Positions 19,900-27,775 of a DNA stretch of 64,000 nucleotides are shown piece by piece (the first letter of the stretch is position 1; each line of letters opens with the position of its first letter). The translations under genes and the position numbers were made by a program. Source of the DNA: Rhizobium sp. GTDB lineage: Bacteria > Pseudomonadota > Alphaproteobacteria > Rhizobiales > Rhizobiaceae. The DNA lies in assembly GCA_002796995.1 (NCBI GenBank), contig PEKW01000008.1, positions 248,001 to 312,000 on the forward strand, in the 5' to 3' direction. Under the pieces are notes generated by a model. The model did no database searches and had not been told where the DNA came from. It saw only the letters and a list, made by a program, of their open reading frames with translations.

Positions 19900-20652
19900 A
19901 TGAGATATTACTTGGGAGGGCTTGCCGCCCGCCAGCGCAACGAGGATAGCGACCGCCATCTCGCCTTCTACCTGACCTTCGTGGCCGGTGCGGTGAACGC
20001 CGGCGGCTTCATGGCCGTGCATCAATACACCTCGCACATGTCGGGCATCGTCTCGGCCATCGCCGACAACATGGTGCTCGGCAACCGTTTCCTCGTCGTC
20101 ATAGGCGTGTCCTCGCTCGCCGCCTTCATCGCCGGCGCCGCAACCTCCGCCATCCTGATCAACTGGGCGCGCCGGCGCGCTCTCGAATCCGAATATGCGC
20201 TTCCGCTCGCCGTGGAGGCCCTGCTGCTCCTGATGTTCGGTCTCTCGGGCCTGTTCCTGGCAGCCGGCTCTTCCTCGACGATCCTTGTGACCATCAGCCT
20301 GCTGTGCTTCATCATGGGCCTGCAGAACGCGATCATCACCAAGCTGTCCGGCGCGCGCATCCGCACCACCCATGTCACCGGACTGGTGACCGATGCCGGC
20401 ATCGAGATCGGCAAGCTCCTCTATCGCAACGACCCGGCCCGCACGGATCTGCCGCCGGTCGTCGCCGACGGTGCCAAGCTTGCCCTGCTCTTGTCTCTGA
20501 TCGGTCTGTTCTTCTCCGGAGGCATTGCCGGCGCCCTGCTGTTCAGCCATTTCGGTCTGCCGGTCGCGGCGCTCTTCGCCCTGCCGCTCGGTCTGTTCGC
20601 GTCGTTCCCGCTCGTCGCCGACGTCAAGCAGCATCGCGCCCGCAACGGTTGA
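19900..20652 (+). CDS. DUF1275 (YoaK-like) membrane protein
   Basis: A 250-residue membrane protein with about six hydrophobic segments. The family pattern is visible: FYLTFVAGAVNAGGFMAV, YTSHMSGIVSAIADN, and the later MGLQNAIITKLSGARIRTTHVTG, which is the most conserved DUF1275 block. Function of the family is unknown; some members have been proposed as transporters. ATG 19900 (MRYYLGGLAARQRN) was chosen because it gives the usual short cytosolic start. The 254 bp upstream, shared with the divergent M24 gene, shows no clear motif. Confidence 0.85.
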   Translation: MRYYLGGLAARQRNEDSDRHLAFYLTFVAGAVNAGGFMAVHQYTSHMSGIVSAIADNMVLGNRFLVVIGVSSLAAFIAGAATSAILINWARRRALESEYALPLAVEALLLLMFGLSGLFLAAGSSSTILVTISLLCFIMGLQNAIITKLSGARIRTTHVTGLVTDAGIEIGKLLYRNDPARTDLPPVVADGAKLALLLSLIGLFFSGGIAGALLFSHFGLPVAALFALPLGLFASFPLVADVKQHRARNG

Positions 20653-20756
20653 GAGCGGTTCACCGTCCCGTCAAGCAGATGGACGCGATCGCCAGCCGTC
20701 CTGACCGCGAAATTTCAACCGAAAATCGACAATTCGACGCGAATCGAAACTAAAAG

Positions 20757-20785
20757 TTGACATCAGCGGCTCAATCGCCTATTTA
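20757..20785 (+). promoter_or_regulatory. Sigma-70-type promoter of the cold-shock gene
   Basis: TTGACA (20757-20762), a 17-bp spacer and TATTTA (20780-20785). Transcription would start near 20792, giving a leader of about 140 nt before the cold-shock ATG. Long leaders are a known feature of cold-inducible csp mRNAs. Confidence 0.65.
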
Positions 20786-20931
20786 GAGCTTGTCGATATT
20801 TCCTTGTTTGACTTTTGTTTTAGCACCCTGACACCGTGCCTCGACGAACTTCCCTTCAAAAGAGATCGAGCTACCCAGCCGCCCGTGCAGTCGCACGGCG
20901 GGGATGCAATATTGCTACGAAAGGGTTCGTT

Positions 20932-21141
20932 ATGACCACTGGCACAGTTAAATGGTTCAATTCCACCAAGGGCTTCGGCTTCATTCAGCCTGACAATGGC
21001 GGTCCGGACGTTTTCGTCCACATCTCTGCCGTCGAGCGCGCCGGAATGCGCGAAATCGTCGAAGGCCAGAAGATCGGCTACGAGATGGAACGCGACAACA
21101 AGTCGGGCAAGATGTCCGCCGGCCAGCTGCAGGCTGCCTGA
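20932..21141 (+). CDS. cspA: Cold-shock protein, CspA family
   Basis: A 69-residue single-domain OB-fold protein that binds single-stranded RNA and DNA. RNP1 KGFGFIQ (about residues 13-19) and RNP2 VFVHIS (about 27-32) are both present, in the usual spacing. ATG 20932 ([17 protein letters not shown]) is the normal family start; in-frame upstream residues are leader RNA. The gene has its own strong promoter, a long leader and its own terminator. Whether expression is cold-induced or constitutive cannot be told from sequence. Confidence 0.95.
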   Translation: MTTGTVKWFNSTKGFGFIQPDNGGPDVFVHISAVERAGMREIVEGQKIGYEMERDNKSGKMSAGQLQAA

Positions 21142-21208
21142 TCGATCTTTGTGCTCTCGGGTGACCACGGATGTACTGGCACCAAGGAGGGCGCGGGAAC
21201 AATGAAAG

Positions 21209-21235
21209 GTCAGGCATTTTGCCTGGCTTTTTTTT
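21209..21235 (+). terminator. Rho-independent terminator of the cold-shock gene
   Basis: Stem GTCAGGCA / TGCCTGGC (one G-U pair) with a 2-nt to 4-nt loop and a run of eight or more T. Confidence 0.88.
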
Positions 21236-21280
21236 GGCCGAAAGACCGGCACCGCCATCAAACAATCGAGGATCACAGCC

Positions 21281-21499
21281 ATGACAGAGACCCAGAGCAA
21301 GGCTCGCATTCAAGCCGAAGCGGCCTTTGGCAAGACCCAGTCGCAGTTCCTGGCGCGAAGCCGGATCATCTCCGAGAACGACGCCGTCGTTCAGGAGCGC
21401 GATGAAAAGACGACGCGCCTCCGCGCTTTGCGGATGGCCAAGGAAGCCGACGCCAACACCGCGTCGTCTTCGACCTCGGCCTATCCGGCCAAGGACTGA
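21281..21499 (+). CDS. Small conserved-type hypothetical protein
   Basis: A 72-residue soluble protein, rich in Ala, Glu, Lys and Arg and probably helical (MTETQSKARIQAEAAFGKTQ, then DEKTTRLRALRMAKEAD). No recognised domain, signal peptide or membrane segment. The third codon positions are GC-rich as in real genes here, and an ATG with reasonable spacing from the upstream csp terminator is present. I know similar-looking small proteins between csp and DUF6481 genes in rhizobia but cannot name a family. Confidence 0.6.
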   Translation: MTETQSKARIQAEAAFGKTQSQFLARSRIISENDAVVQERDEKTTRLRALRMAKEADANTASSSTSAYPAKD

Positions 21500-21618
21500 C
21501 TGCCGGAGCGGCGAGCCGCTCCACCCTGAGAGACCGCGCGCAGACCACGCATTGCGCCGCAAGGTGCCGCAAGGCGCGCGACCAAGAAAACCGAACGATC
21601 CAATCCGAAAGCGGAACT

Positions 21619-21999
21619 TTGAAGAACACGAGAGACAACGGCCTGTCCGACCGCCGCAAGGCAACAGCCGACGCGAAGAAAATCCTTCTCGACAATTATC
21701 GCGCAGCGAAAGAAGCTGCCGAGCCGCATATCGAGGCCAAGCAGGCGGAACGCCTGGCAGTGGCGACCGCCCGCGAGGAACGTCGCGCCGAGCGCGAACG
21801 CGCCAAGACCGAAGAGCGGGACCGCGCGCTGGCCGCAGCCAAGGCGGAAGCCGAAGCAGCCGAAGCGGCTGACCGCGCCGATGCCGAGGCTCGCCTGGAA
21901 GCGGAAACGTCGCGCATCAGCCGCGTGATCGAGGACGAAGCGGCCCGCAAGGCCAAGCGCGACCAGCGCTACGCCAGCAGAAAAGCGCGCCAGAGCTGA
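21619..21999 (+). CDS. DUF6481 family protein
   Basis: A 126-residue, strongly charged protein dominated by Ala, Glu, Arg and Lys, predicted as one long helix or coiled coil (residues about 35-115). The start NGLSDRRKATADAKKILLDN followed by KQAERLAVATAREERRAER and the tail RDQRYASRKARQS fit DUF6481, a family of unknown role often near cold-shock genes in rhizobia. No ATG is available; TTG 21619 is the best in-frame start. The repeats of EA and RA residues give low-complexity sequence, so weak database hits to other coiled coils should be ignored. Confidence 0.7.
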   Translation: MKNTRDNGLSDRRKATADAKKILLDNYRAAKEAAEPHIEAKQAERLAVATAREERRAERERAKTEERDRALAAAKAEAEAAEAADRADAEARLEAETSRISRVIEDEAARKAKRDQRYASRKARQS

Positions 22000-22550
22000 C
22001 AGGCTTCCGGTGGTCGCTTGAGACCGCCGGCCATCCGTCCCAGCTGATCCGCGCCGTCCGAAGAACCGGCAGCGCCACCTTCATCGCCCCCGGCCTTGGA
22101 GGGCGCTGCGTCTTGTCATGACCTCCGAGCCCTGCGTGACTGGTCGTCAGAGACGTCGCGCCGCGCGTGCGTTTCGATGGCAGGATGCCCCCGACATCAA
22201 CGGTTTTGGCTGATATCAGACCTTTTTCTGGCCACCACGTCGGTCGCGACTGTTTCAATTCGCCCCGATCTCTGTCACAAGCCGCACTGGAGCGCGGCTG
22301 CTGTCATCTATAGGACAGGGCCGGGCAGGCTGATTGACGTCTCACCCGCTGCCACGAAACAACGTGACCGTTCCACTTTTTTCATCGCCATTTCACGATC
22401 ACCCATCCGTTTCGACCGGACGGAAGTCCCTCGTTGCCGCCGGCTTCGCTGTCGGGCCGGCCTGTCGCCGTCGATGAAGCGAACCGTGACGATGGCGCCG
22501 GCCGCGATGATAGGATAGACGAAGCCGAACACGCAGAGCCGGAATCCGAC
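22000..22550. other. Gene-free stretch with one hairpin
   Basis: I see no convincing gene in these 551 bp. A 9-bp hairpin, CCGGTGGTC / GACCGCCGG (22007-22030, one G-U pair), follows the DUF6481 stop and may end that transcript, though it lacks a U-run. The remainder has mixed composition and short frames without family character. A small RNA cannot be excluded. Confidence 0.4.
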
Positions 22551-22922
22551 ATGCCCAGCAAGCAGAAGCGCACGCGTCTCGAGAAACTGCAAAACTCCTG
22601 GACGAAGGCGACGGCCGAGGAACGCTTCGGGTTTCTCGCGTGGCTGCGGCAGCCGGACGCCGCGGGCGACGCTCCCGTCCTCTCGCTCGGCACGCCGCCG
22701 ATTGCCAGCGGACGTTATCTCCTGCCCTCCGCCATCGCCCGCATCCGCGCCGTGATGGACGCGCGTTGCCTCGCACCGGCCGACGTCATGGCCGAAATCG
22801 GCTTCGAGCCCGACGATCCGTCGCTGGCGCGGGCGCTCGACGGAAACGCCAGCCTGCGTCTCGCGGTCGTCGCCGCCCTGGAGCTCTGGCTGGTCGCCAA
22901 CAACGCTTCCCCCACCGCCTGA
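22551..22922 (+). CDS. Hypothetical protein
   Basis: A 123-residue soluble protein with basic N-terminus (MPSKQKRTRLEKLQNSW) followed by TAEERFGFLAWLRQ and a C-terminal part with two predicted helices (IARIRAVMDARCLAPADVMA, then RLAVVAALELWLV). The C-terminal half could be a small helical fold resembling a partial HTH, but no recognised domain was found. The codon pattern is coding-like. ATG 22551 was chosen because upstream in-frame sequence has no coding character. The function is unknown; the next gene is an iron-regulated receptor with its own operator. Confidence 0.55.
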   Translation: MPSKQKRTRLEKLQNSWTKATAEERFGFLAWLRQPDAAGDAPVLSLGTPPIASGRYLLPSAIARIRAVMDARCLAPADVMAEIGFEPDDPSLARALDGNASLRLAVVAALELWLVANNASPTA

Positions 22923-23020
22923 ACTGCCCACCCTGCGGCCCAATTTCGCTTGACGTCGCCACGGCCGCGGCAGGCTTGCCACACGCTAAAATTCTATACC
23001 GGATGACTCCAGTTCATACT

Positions 23021-23035
23021 TGACTCAAATAATCA
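23021..23035 (+). promoter_or_regulatory. Iron-responsive operator (IRO, RirA type) upstream of the siderophore receptor
   Basis: TGACTCAAATAATCA fits TGA-N9-TCA, the IRO motif assigned to the Rrf2-family iron regulator RirA in Rhizobiales. It lies 43 bp before the receptor ATG. A second copy sits upstream of the siderophore-interacting protein gene. Confidence 0.65.
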
Positions 23036-23078
23036 AATTTGTGAGTTCAGGTTGGGATTATCATTCGGGGACAATATC

Positions 23079-25175
23079 ATGCGGGTCAGATCAACCCTTC
23101 ATCGCCACAAGCTCGCCTTCCTCGCAGGCGTCGCCCTGGCCCTTCAACCATCCGTGCTATTGGCGCAGGATGCCGGCGAGACGGTGCTCGACAGCATTGA
23201 GGTCGAGGCCGAAAGCGACGACATCCTGGTCCAGGACGGCTATGTCGCCAAGGCCGACCGGATCGGCACGAAGGTCGACACCCCGCTCGTCAAGATCCCG
23301 CAGACCGTTTCGGTGGTCACGCAGGACCAGATCGAGGACCAGAAGCCGAGAACGCTGAACGAGGCGCTGGCCTACACCGCAGGCGCCAACCCGAACACCT
23401 TCGGCTATGACAGCCGCTACGACGCCTTCTATCTGCGCGGTTTCCCGGCCTATTACAGCGGCATGTTCCGCGACGGACTGCGCCAGTTCAACGGTCCGTC
23501 GGCCTGGCTGCGCTCGGAACCCTATGGCCTCGAGGGCGTGACCGTGCTGAAAGGCCCGGCCTCCTCGCTCTATGGCGTGAGCGGTCCCGGCGGCATCGTC
23601 AACATGGTGACCAAGCGCCCGACCGACGAACCCTTCCGCGAGGTCGAGGTGACGATCGGCCAGGACAACCGTTACCAGACCGGCATCGATCTCTCCGGTC
23701 CGGCGGGCGACAATGACGGCATGCTCTACCGCTTCACCGCCATGGGGCGCAGAAGCGACACCCATCTCGAAGGTTATCCGGACGACAAGCTCTATCTCGC
23801 CCCGGCCTTCACCTGGAAACCCGACGAGGACACGCGCCTGACGATCCTCGGCGAATATTCGACGGCGCTGACCGGCGGCACGGCCTTCTTCTACCAGCCC
23901 GTCTACGGCGAGCTGACCCATACCTATGGAGGCGATCCGGACTGGAACGACTTCCGCCAGAAGCAGGGCCGTATCGGCTACGAGTTTGAACACCGCCTCA
24001 ACGAGACGGTGACCCTGCGCCAGAACCTGCGCTACAGCGAAGTCGACGCCGAGCTCGAATACAGCGGCCTCTACGGTGCCGTCCCTACCCGCTACTGGGG
24101 CTATTACGAAGAGAAGATGAAGAACTTCGCCGTCGACAACATGGCCCAGTTCGAATTCGACACCGGCACCGTCAGCCACACCGCCGTGGCCGGTCTGGAC
24201 TATAACTGGTCGGACTACGAGGCCTACAGCGCCGTCTCCTACACCACGCTCGACGACCTGAACGCAGCGCCGACGCCCTTTGCCGGCCAGCAGGAAAGCA
24301 ACCTCTTCGGCATCTACCTGCACGACCAGATGGAGTGGGAAGACCTCACGCTGTTTGCCAGCGCCCGCTACGACTGGACGAAGACCGACGCGGTCGACGC
24401 CTCCTATACGGAGACCGAGCAGGAGGACGAAGGCTTCTCGGGCCGCATCGGCCTTTCCTATCGCACCGAGATGGGCCTCATCCCCTATGCGAGCTACTCC
24501 ACCTCGTTCTCGCCCAATGTCGGCTTCGTCTATGACGACCCGAGCCTGCCCGACAACCGCGTCGCCGATCCGACCATCGGCAAGCAGAAGGAAATCGGCG
24601 TGAAGTACGAGATCCCCGGCGCCAATGCCGTTCTGAGCGCTTCCGTGTTCGACATCGACCAACAGGACGGCGTCGTCTTCGACACCTCGAGCGGCATCAA
24701 CAAGCAGGTCCAGCGCGATCTCAACTCGCGCGGCATCGAGATCGAGGCCAATGCCTCCTTCGACAACGGCTTCAGCCTGATCGCCGCCTACACCTATCAG
24801 CGCATGAAGATCGAGAAGGGCGCCGTCGGCACCGAAGGCAACGAACTGTCCGCCACGCCGAACCACATCGCATCGCTCTGGGGCCACTACCTGTTCGAGG
24901 GCGGCGCGCTCGAAGGCCTCGGCCTCGGTGCCGGCATCCGTTATATCGGCGAAAGCTACGGCGACGATGCCAACAGCTTCGAGAACGAAAGCCGCGTGCT
25001 GGTCGACGCCGCCTTGTCCTACGATTTCGGCTACCGCAATCCGGATCTCAAGGGCCTTCAGCTGCAGGTCAACGCCAAGAACCTGTTCAACACGGAGAAG
25101 GCCATCTGCTCGGCCGGCTCGTGCTATTGGGACGAAGGCCGCACGGTCTATGGCAGCCTGCGTTACCGCTTCTGA
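23079..25175 (+). CDS. TonB-dependent siderophore receptor (FhuA/FoxA-type)
   Basis: A 698-residue outer-membrane receptor for a ferric siderophore. A signal peptide (MRVRSTLHRHKLAFLAGVAL, cleavage near LLAQ-D) precedes a TonB-box-like ETVLDSIEVEA. The plug domain is at about residues 60-165 (TPLVKIPQTVSVVTQDQIED, VTVLKGPASSLYG, GGIVNMVTKRP), then a beta barrel to the terminal aromatic residue in LRYRF. The plug pattern is that of hydroxamate-type receptors such as FhuA/FoxA; the ligand itself is not determined. ATG 23079 has GGGGA upstream. The stop overlaps the ATG of the MFS carrier by one base, so receptor and inner-membrane carrier are co-translated. An IRO box predicts repression under iron sufficiency. 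Confidence 0.9.
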   Translation: MRVRSTLHRHKLAFLAGVALALQPSVLLAQDAGETVLDSIEVEAESDDILVQDGYVAKADRIGTKVDTPLVKIPQTVSVVTQDQIEDQKPRTLNEALAYTAGANPNTFGYDSRYDAFYLRGFPAYYSGMFRDGLRQFNGPSAWLRSEPYGLEGVTVLKGPASSLYGVSGPGGIVNMVTKRPTDEPFREVEVTIGQDNRYQTGIDLSGPAGDNDGMLYRFTAMGRRSDTHLEGYPDDKLYLAPAFTWKPDEDTRLTILGEYSTALTGGTAFFYQPVYGELTHTYGGDPDWNDFRQKQGRIGYEFEHRLNETVTLRQNLRYSEVDAELEYSGLYGAVPTRYWGYYEEKMKNFAVDNMAQFEFDTGTVSHTAVAGLDYNWSDYEAYSAVSYTTLDDLNAAPTPFAGQQESNLFGIYLHDQMEWEDLTLFASARYDWTKTDAVDASYTETEQEDEGFSGRIGLSYRTEMGLIPYASYSTSFSPNVGFVYDDPSLPDNRVADPTIGKQKEIGVKYEIPGANAVLSASVFDIDQQDGVVFDTSSGINKQVQRDLNSRGIEIEANASFDNGFSLIAAYTYQRMKIEKGAVGTEGNELSATPNHIASLWGHYLFEGGALEGLGLGAGIRYIGESYGDDANSFENESRVLVDAALSYDFGYRNPDLKGLQLQVNAKNLFNTEKAICSAGSCYWDEGRTVYGSLRYRF

Positions 25176-26377
25176 TGGATGACGCGACACGACCCTCGGC
25201 TCCGGTCCTCCTCGCGGGGATCGGCGGCCTCTATATCGCCCAGAGCGTCATCGGCGGGCTGACCTGGACCGGCCTTCCGGCGATCATGCGGGATGCAGGC
25301 GTCTCACTCGACCGCATCGGCCTCGTCTCGCTGATCGCCCTGCCCTGGGTGCTCAAGTTCCTCTGGGCGCCGGCGGTCGAACGCTATCGCCTCCCGCCGT
25401 CCGGCCGCAACCGCTCCGGTGTCATCGTGCTCGCCGGCGGCATGCTGAGCGTGCTCGGCCTGCTGGTGGTCGGCCTGTTCGATCCGGGCGATCCGCTGCC
25501 GATCTTTCTGACGCTGACCCTGGTCGCCTTCGCCGCCTCGACGCTCGACATCGCCTGCGACGGGTTCGCCGTGCAGAGCCTCGCCGAGCGGCACCACGGC
25601 TGGGGCAATGCCGCACAGGTCGGCGGCGCCTATCTCGGCTCGGCCCTCGGCGGCGGGCTCTTTCTCTATCTCGTCAGCATGTCGGGCTGGCAGCTTGCCG
25701 CCTGGGCCATGGCGGCGCTGCTCTGCCTGCTCGGCCTGCCCTTCCTGCTCGGCATCGCCCGTCAGCTGCCGGAAGAGACGCGCCCGCATGTGCCGTCGCT
25801 GATGGCCGCCCTCAAACGGCCCCTTCTACGGCGCGGCCTGATGACAGCAGCGGTCTATGTCGTCGCGCAGAAGCTGGCGCTCGGCATGATCGGGCCCTTT
25901 CTCGTCGATTCCGGACTCGATCTTGCAGCCATCGGCCTCGTCAACGGCATGGGCAGCCTGTTCGTCGGCTTCGGTCTGGCGCTTGCCGGCGGCCTGCTGG
26001 TGCGGCTCTGGGGCATCCGCACCGTCCTGATCCTGGCGCTCGCCCTGCAGGCCGTCTGCCTGCTGCTCTTTGCGGCGGCTGGTAACGTGACGGTCTTCCC
26101 GCAACCCGTCCTGGTCGCCCTGGCGATCGCCAGTTCCTCCGCCGTGCTGCCGCTGGGCTTCGTCGCCCTCTATGCGCAGTTCATGCGCTGGTCGGACCCC
26201 CGCCAGGCCGGCGTGGATTTCACCCTTTTCCAGTGCATGGATGCGCTGGTCAGCATCGCCGGCGGCATGATCGCCGGCCAGGTGGCCCATCTGTTCGGCT
26301 ACTGCCCGTTCTTCGCCTTTGCTGCCATGCTCCCCCTGGCAGCGATCCCCCTGGTCGCCAGACTGGCGGATCGCTGA
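25175..26377 (+). CDS. MFS transporter, RhtX/FptX-like siderophore carrier
   Basis: A 400-residue major-facilitator protein with about 12 hydrophobic segments. Blocks resembling the RhtX/FptX/AmpG branch are visible: IGGLTWTGLPAIMRDAGVSL, LPWVLKFLWAPAVERYR, and STLDIACDGFAVQ. In Sinorhizobium and Pseudomonas, RhtX and FptX single-handedly carry a ferric siderophore across the inner membrane, replacing an ABC importer. The one-base overlap with the TonB-dependent receptor and convergence with a siderophore-interacting protein support that role. An AmpG-like muropeptide permease is the main alternative. The ligand is unknown. Confidence 0.85.
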   Translation: MDDATRPSAPVLLAGIGGLYIAQSVIGGLTWTGLPAIMRDAGVSLDRIGLVSLIALPWVLKFLWAPAVERYRLPPSGRNRSGVIVLAGGMLSVLGLLVVGLFDPGDPLPIFLTLTLVAFAASTLDIACDGFAVQSLAERHHGWGNAAQVGGAYLGSALGGGLFLYLVSMSGWQLAAWAMAALLCLLGLPFLLGIARQLPEETRPHVPSLMAALKRPLLRRGLMTAAVYVVAQKLALGMIGPFLVDSGLDLAAIGLVNGMGSLFVGFGLALAGGLLVRLWGIRTVLILALALQAVCLLLFAAAGNVTVFPQPVLVALAIASSSAVLPLGFVALYAQFMRWSDPRQAGVDFTLFQCMDALVSIAGGMIAGQVAHLFGYCPFFAFAAMLPLAAIPLVARLADR

Positions 26378-26392
26378 GCGGGCAAGAACGGT

Positions 26393-27481
26393 TCAGTCCT
26401 CCGCTGCCGGCCGGTCCTCGCCGCCAACCCCGCGACGCCAGTAGGAAACGATCAGCTGGCGGTCCTTGCCGAGTCCCCAGTCCTTGCGCACGATACGCCG
26501 GATCTCGCGGAAATCGCCGAATTCGCAGCCCGCCCAGACGTACAGGTCGTCGGGCAGCGTCTGAGGATCCAGCCCGCGCAGTGCCGCCGACAGCAGGCCG
26601 GCCGTTCCTGCGGGGCAGCCGGCACGGTAGAGCCAGGTGATCGTGACGTTCGGCCGCTCGAGCGGCAGCCGGTCGGTTTCGCCGTCGACCTCGAGGAAGA
26701 CGGTCGCCCTGGACGTCTGCGGCAGGCTCTCAAGAATGCGCGACAGCGCCGGAAGCCCCGTATCGTCGGCCAGCATCAGCAGGTTGGTTGCCTCGGGAAC
26801 GTCCCCGCCGCCCGGACCGATCATGCCGATCACTTGGCCCGGTGTGGCAGTCTCGGCAAAGTGGGCTGCTGGCGTCACCACGCCCGGATGCAGCACGAAG
26901 TCGACGTCGATGACGCCCGTCTGCACGTTGATCGCCCGGATCGTATAGACCCTCACGGTCAGCGAATCCTCGCCGCCGGGCCAGACCAGCAGTCCATCCG
27001 CGCCGATGGTCGGCCAGACCGGCTCGCGCCCTGCCGGAGGCAGCAGCAGGCGAATATGCAGCCCGCCGCTCGCATAGCGGCCAAGGTCGCGTGCCGCGAA
27101 CCGGATGCGCTGCAGATGCGGCGTGATCCGCTCTGTCGACAGGACCGTGATCTCGCGGAAGAAGGCCGGCACGGTCCCGACATCGTCCTGGCCGCTCCAG
27201 CGGATACCGCCGGTCGAGCCGAGGATTTCCGCCGCGTGGCTCGCCACTTCCATCTTCACATAGGCAAGCCGCGTCTCGTCGTCGGCCAGCACCCGCAGGC
27301 GAATGCGCCGGTTCTCGCGCACGGCCGAGACCATGCCGTAATGCAGCGGAAACGCCCAGCCGTTGGACTGCGGCGTAACGCTGCCCAACTCGCTGTGGTC
27401 GTCCCGCATCCGGTCCAGCATGAATGCCGCCTGATCATGATCGAGATAGGTCTCGGAACTCAACGCCACCGCATTGCCCAT
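26393..27481 (-). CDS. Siderophore-interacting protein (SIP, ViuB-like) with N-terminal DUF2218 domain
   Basis: A 362-residue cytosolic flavoprotein likely to reduce ferric siderophore and release iron. Residues about 1-100 fit DUF2218 (SSETYLDHDQAAFMLDRM, GWAFPLHYGM). The rest is the SIP FAD-binding and NAD(P)H domain: ITPHLQRIRFAARDL, the flavin motif RVYTIRA, VDVDFVLHPGV-like region, and the C-terminal WAGCEFGDFREIRR and SYWRRGVGG. ATG 27481 has AAGGAG upstream. It converges on the MFS carrier gene with only 15 bp between stops. An IRO box 82 bp upstream predicts the same iron control as the receptor. Confidence 0.88.
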   Translation of the reverse strand: MGNAVALSSETYLDHDQAAFMLDRMRDDHSELGSVTPQSNGWAFPLHYGMVSAVRENRRIRLRVLADDETRLAYVKMEVASHAAEILGSTGGIRWSGQDDVGTVPAFFREITVLSTERITPHLQRIRFAARDLGRYASGGLHIRLLLPPAGREPVWPTIGADGLLVWPGGEDSLTVRVYTIRAINVQTGVIDVDFVLHPGVVTPAAHFAETATPGQVIGMIGPGGGDVPEATNLLMLADDTGLPALSRILESLPQTSRATVFLEVDGETDRLPLERPNVTITWLYRAGCPAGTAGLLSAALRGLDPQTLPDDLYVWAGCEFGDFREIRRIVRKDWGLGKDRQLIVSYWRRGVGGEDRPAAED

Positions 27482-27562
27482 GGTCGCTCCTTGCGCAGAC
27501 CGCCCTCCGCGGCGGCTCTTCGGAAATTCCATGCCATGAGCGGCGAACCGCGTCTAGAAAGA

Positions 27563-27577
27563 TGAGAAAATAAATCA
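27563..27577 (-). promoter_or_regulatory. Iron-responsive operator (IRO, RirA type) upstream of the SIP gene
   Basis: On the minus strand the site reads TGATTTATTTTCTCA, matching TGA-N9-TCA. It sits in an AT-rich patch (27557-27597) within GC-rich DNA, 82 bp upstream of the siderophore-interacting protein start. Confidence 0.62.
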
Positions 27578-27775
27578 TCTTTAAAAAGAGAAAACTACGT
27601 GAGCAGCAATGGCGGCACGACCGCGGCGACCCCTTTTCGGAAAACGAGGTGTTCACGCTTGAGTCATTCGCCCGCCGCATGAACTCATTGACAAACGTCA
27701 GCATCCTTCGGCGCTGCAGCATATTATAAGCTGCCTCCCAGAATGATCCTCCTGCAGTTTTCTGGGATGCCTCCG

